Below are positions 61,339 through 64,000 of a stretch of DNA of 64,000 nt, in pieces. The notes beneath the pieces were generated by a model that saw only the letters and a program-made list of their open reading frames with translations, was not told the DNA's origin and did no database searches. The translations under genes were made by a program, and so were the position numbers. The stretch is from Marinobacter alexandrii. GTDB taxonomy: Bacteria; Pseudomonadota; Gammaproteobacteria; Pseudomonadales; Oleiphilaceae. The stretch is taken from contig NZ_SWKM01000012.1 in assembly GCF_005871205.1 (NCBI RefSeq), positions 372,001 to 436,000 of the forward strand, in the 5' to 3' direction. Within the stretch, counting starts at the first letter, position 1, and each line of letters opens with the position of its first letter.

Positions 61339-62503
61339 GCCGGTTGCCATTTGGATAGCCGCACTGCTGATGGGGAGTCTGGCAGCGGTCTTCTCCGCGT
61401 CGACCTCTGGTAGTGAGACGGTGGACGGAGCTCCGGTAAAGCTAGGCGATGGAGAGCAAAGAGTAATGACCTTTCCGGGCACACTGGTAAAGGTGGCAAT
61501 CTCAGATCCTGACGTTGCCGGCGTCTCGATTTCCGGTGGCAGCGAGTTGTTGCTGACCGCCAAGTCCCAAGGTTCAGCAACTTTGTCAGTTTGGCTTAAA
61601 GGCCGCTCGCAGCCGTTGCGCTCTTTGGTTGTTGTGTCGGCCACTTTGGGTGAAAAACTGCCCTTTGGAACCCAGGTACAGACAGATATTCGCATTGTCG
61701 AAGTGAACCGAAGCGAATTGAATGAACTTGGGATGTACTATTCCAAGCTGTTCAATGGTGGGCAGTTTGAAGCCTCTTTCGCAGGAACAAGTTCGGTCGC
61801 TCCAATACCTGGGAGAGGCCAGGCTATTACATCAAGTGGCTTCAGTTTTTTCCGATTTGGAGAAAATTCACTCAGTATTATTAATGCCCTGGAATCCGGG
61901 GGCTTCGCCTACACCCTGGCGGAGCCTTCACTGGTCACGTTGAGCGGGCAAAACGCTACCTTTCTTTCAGGAGGTGAGTTTCCGATACCTGTGCGCAGTG
62001 ATGACGACGGTGTCCAGGTGGAATTCAAACAATTCGGTGTCAGCCTCAGCCTGACGCCAACCGTAGTGGATCAGGGGCAGATCATTTTGAAGGTTGCCCC
62101 TGAGGTCAGTGATCTGGATGAGACAGCCGGTGTAACGGCCAATGGTATTACCATTCCCGGTTTACGGGTTCGCCGGACTGAAACCACGGTTGCCATGGGC
62201 TCTGGCGAAACGTTCATCATCAGTGGTCTGGTTACTCGCAACACCTTTAACAACAGCGACCGCATCCCGGGGCTAGGCAATCTGCCAATACTCGGAGCGC
62301 TGTTCCGGTCCGACCGCGTATCACGGGAAGACCGTGAGCTGATTATGGTGGTTACGCCTCATTTGGTCAGTTCAGGCCGGAAGGGTAGTGGCAAGCTGGA
62401 AACCATTGCTCGGGACTACCATCACAGCAGCACCGAGTGGGCGGACATGGCGATAGATTCGAGCCCTGGTGAGCGCCCCATAAAACATGGATTGAGTTGG
62501 TGA
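61328..62503 (+). CDS. rcpA: Tad pilus secretin RcpA/CpaC
   Basis: A 391-residue outer-membrane secretin. The ATG at 61328 with GAGGAG 5 bases before is preferred to a GTG at 61322. An N-terminal signal segment (about 4-27), a pilus secretin N-domain (RVMTFPGTLVKVAISDPDVAGV, the BON-like part LPFGTQVQTDIRIVEVNRSEL) and the secretin core (AEPSLVTLSGQNATFLSGGEFPIPV, GLVTRNTFNNSDRIPGLGNLPILGALFRS) are clear. It forms the channel for the Flp pilus. A short spacer separates it from tadZ. Confidence 0.92.
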   Translation: MYAKPVAIWIAALLMGSLAAVFSASTSGSETVDGAPVKLGDGEQRVMTFPGTLVKVAISDPDVAGVSISGGSELLLTAKSQGSATLSVWLKGRSQPLRSLVVVSATLGEKLPFGTQVQTDIRIVEVNRSELNELGMYYSKLFNGGQFEASFAGTSSVAPIPGRGQAITSSGFSFFRFGENSLSIINALESGGFAYTLAEPSLVTLSGQNATFLSGGEFPIPVRSDDDGVQVEFKQFGVSLSLTPTVVDQGQIILKVAPEVSDLDETAGVTANGITIPGLRVRRTETTVAMGSGETFIISGLVTRNTFNNSDRIPGLGNLPILGALFRSDRVSREDRELIMVVTPHLVSSGRKGSGKLETIARDYHHSSTEWADMAIDSSPGERPIKHGLSW

Positions 62504-62507
62504 CCCC

Positions 62508-63707
62508 ATGAGCAGAGACGAGATCCTGGTTTGTGTGGCGGATGACATTGGCATCCGGACTTGGCTGGAGCGAACGCTCGACGGCATGTGGCCGGTGGAG
62601 TTTGTAGCTTCGTCGGACCTTTCCCGTGTCAGCCGTTTGGTGGAGGCTACCGGGAGCCGCTTCATTATGGTGGCGGCGGATGAGAACAACGCGAGTAAGG
62701 CTCTAAGGATTATCAGCGCGCTCACCACGGAGCGTGAAGGTCTTGCGGTAGTGTCGCTGACCCGCCGGGTGAACCAGGACTTTCTGTTGCGCAGCATGCG
62801 TGCCGGTGCCCGGGATTGCTTTGTCGTCATCAGCGATGGTGAGGAAATACGCACCCGGGTCCAGCATTTCCTGCAGGTTACACCTGTCCAGGTGGCTTCA
62901 GGCTCTCAGCCTGCCAGTGGACGAAAGAAGATAACTCTGGTGACCGGTTCCAGCCCGGTTGTTGATGCGCGTTTTTTCGCACAGAACCTGGCATTTACCA
63001 ACAATAAGCTGTTTCCGGACGCCCGGATCCTTGCACTTGATACTACGGCGACGGATCGACACACCTTTTATCTCGATAGCAAAAATAGGGTCACGCTGGA
63101 AAGCCTGTTACAGCACCCAGAATCTCTTGACCAGGCAATGATCGAGACAGCATTGGAGGAGTACGCTCCCAATCTGCGTTTGCTGTCAGGCAAACTGTCG
63201 CCGGAAGCCCTCGGTGAAGATCGCAACGCGGATTTGTTCATTGCTGTCAGCCAGTTAATGAGTATGTTCGACAACATCATCATCAATGTTGATCCTGTAG
63301 TTGCGGATTTCTGGATAGGTGCAGTTGGGTTGCACGCTAAGGAGCTGCTGATGGTTGTCCAGCCCATCGTCGAGCAGGCTCACGAAGCGCGTCGACAACT
63401 GGATAGTTGGCGTGGTCACATGACAGCTGACTGTCGGAAATCCATGGTCGTGGACTGCTATGACAAGAAAGGTTCACCTTCCTTAGGTGAACTTGAACGA
63501 GCGGTTGGTATTGATTACATCGGCAACTTGCCCCTGGATTGGACCAGCCGCCTGCTGTCAATCAATGCTGGCTTGCCTTTGCACAAACTGCCCCAGAGAA
63601 GCCATTATCAGAGCCGGTTTGAGACCCTCCTGAAACGATACGCGATTAGCGAAAGCAAGGACGGTTACGGTGTCGTAGCACGGAAAAAACTCTGGCGGGC
63701 CGGCTGA
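62508..63707 (+). CDS. tadZ: Tad pilus localisation protein TadZ/CpaE with degenerate Walker A
   Basis: A 399-residue protein of the TadZ/CpaE family (ParA/MinD superfamily). An N-terminal receiver-like domain (residues 1-125: ILVCVADDIGIRTWLERTLD, MRAGARDCFVVISDGEEIRTRV) precedes the ATPase-like domain. Where MinD proteins have KGGxGKT, this one has KITLVTGSSPVVDARFFAQNLA in part, with no Lys in the loop, so nucleotide binding may be lost or altered. It would position the Tad machine at the pole. Located 4 bases after rcpA and 12 bases before tadA. Confidence 0.85.
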   Translation: MSRDEILVCVADDIGIRTWLERTLDGMWPVEFVASSDLSRVSRLVEATGSRFIMVAADENNASKALRIISALTTEREGLAVVSLTRRVNQDFLLRSMRAGARDCFVVISDGEEIRTRVQHFLQVTPVQVASGSQPASGRKKITLVTGSSPVVDARFFAQNLAFTNNKLFPDARILALDTTATDRHTFYLDSKNRVTLESLLQHPESLDQAMIETALEEYAPNLRLLSGKLSPEALGEDRNADLFIAVSQLMSMFDNIIINVDPVVADFWIGAVGLHAKELLMVVQPIVEQAHEARRQLDSWRGHMTADCRKSMVVDCYDKKGSPSLGELERAVGIDYIGNLPLDWTSRLLSINAGLPLHKLPQRSHYQSRFETLLKRYAISESKDGYGVVARKKLWRAG

Positions 63708-63719
63708 GGAGACGATTGA

Positions 63720-64000
63720 GTGGCTACCCGAATCGACCAGGAATATCAGGAGCTGAAAAAGCGTGTTCACTATTATCTGGTGGAACGTTTGGATGAAGAA
63801 AGTCTCGAAGTCGCTAGGATCGAGCGTGGAACCCTTTATGGGTTTGTGCAGAACAATGTGCAAAGTTTCGTTTCCCAACATCGTATGCCGTTGTCTGCGC
63901 AGGATCTGACCCTACTGATCAGGGAAACTTTCGACGAGGTGGCCGGCTTTGGCCCGCTGGAGCCGCTGCTATCGGACGAGACTGTTAACGATATACTGGT
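63720..64000 (+). CDS. tadA: Tad pilus assembly ATPase TadA/CpaF, 3' end missing
   Basis: Begins at GTG 63720 with GAGGAGA 8 bases upstream and runs off the right edge after 93 codons. The N-terminal region ends in EVAGFGPLEPLLSDETVNDIL, the conserved entry of the secretion ATPase fold in CpaF/TadA, where the next residues normally read V-N-G. The catalytic Walker motifs lie beyond the window. It powers Flp pilus extension. The remaining tad genes (tadB, tadC, tadD and others) are presumably further right. Confidence 0.88.
   Translation, partial: MATRIDQEYQELKKRVHYYLVERLDEESLEVARIERGTLYGFVQNNVQSFVSQHRMPLSAQDLTLLIRETFDEVAGFGPLEPLLSDETVNDIL

Noticed and set aside
1-64000. tRNA, rRNA, CRISPR arrays, insertion sequences or prophage genes
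   Set aside because: None recognised: no repeat-spacer pattern, no transposase or integrase motif, and no tRNA-like cloverleaf in the gaps I read.

Overview
The window looks like about 64 kb of chromosome from a marine, lipid- and hydrocarbon-using gammaproteobacterium, most plausibly Marinobacter or a close relative. This is inferred from gene content (a DUF1302/DUF1329 pair, several acyl-CoA enzymes, a PomAB-type stator, a Tad pilus locus, an Anbu proteasome cluster), the GC-rich coding sequence and strong Shine-Dalgarno sites. No identity search was possible. I see no rRNA or tRNA gene, CRISPR array, insertion sequence or prophage.

Layout. 1-5255: the 3' part of a secreted lipase-like gene, a DUF1302 outer-membrane protein, a DUF1329 protein and a small Cys-containing protein. 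5240-17922: acyl-CoA catabolism, with glutaryl-CoA dehydrogenase plus thiolase (minus strand), an unidentified transporter-like membrane protein, a GhrA-type reductase, an IclR regulator, a FadB-like enzyme, a second thiolase, an aldehyde dehydrogenase, a TetR-type regulator and a PA1024-type NADH:quinone reductase. 17985-21913: a methionine-rich exported peptide, an OmpR-type two-component system and an exported MsrA-MsrB fusion. The same 13-base element, placed identically relative to a possible -10 box, precedes both the peptide and msrAB. 21950-24542: a DEDDh exonuclease and a cNMP/CBS/DUF294 protein. 24657-30162: a two-gene lipoprotein operon, an M19-like metal hydrolase and a beta-helix/diheme cytochrome c fusion, with a near-ideal CRP/Vfr site upstream.

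30509-36106: a cobalamin riboswitch controlling btuB, btuF, btuC and btuD, followed by a DNA glycosylase gene. 36241-41651: a PAS-GAF-GGDEF cyclase, a Blh-type persulfide dioxygenase with a SulP permease behind a long inverted repeat, an orphan CbiM-like membrane protein and a small K+ channel. 41730-50328: a tightly packed operon of RND adaptor, RND pump, LolD-like ATPase, FtsX-like permease and AttH/CrtC-like lipoprotein. 50334-54300 (minus): ATP-grasp, alpha-E, transglutaminase and Anbu protease. 54503-59404 (minus): ammonium transporter, motor stator pair, YkvA-like protein, DTW-domain tRNA-modifying enzyme and a DUF6231-like protein. 59756-64000: the start of a Tad (Flp) pilus operon, cut by the right edge inside tadA.

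The most interesting unit is 17985-21913. It has the parts expected of a periplasmic oxidant-scavenging cycle: a sacrificial methionine-rich peptide, a sensor/regulator pair, and an exported reductase to repair methionine sulfoxide. The arrangement recalls the MrpX/YedY1 hypochlorite system in logic, with different proteins in each role.
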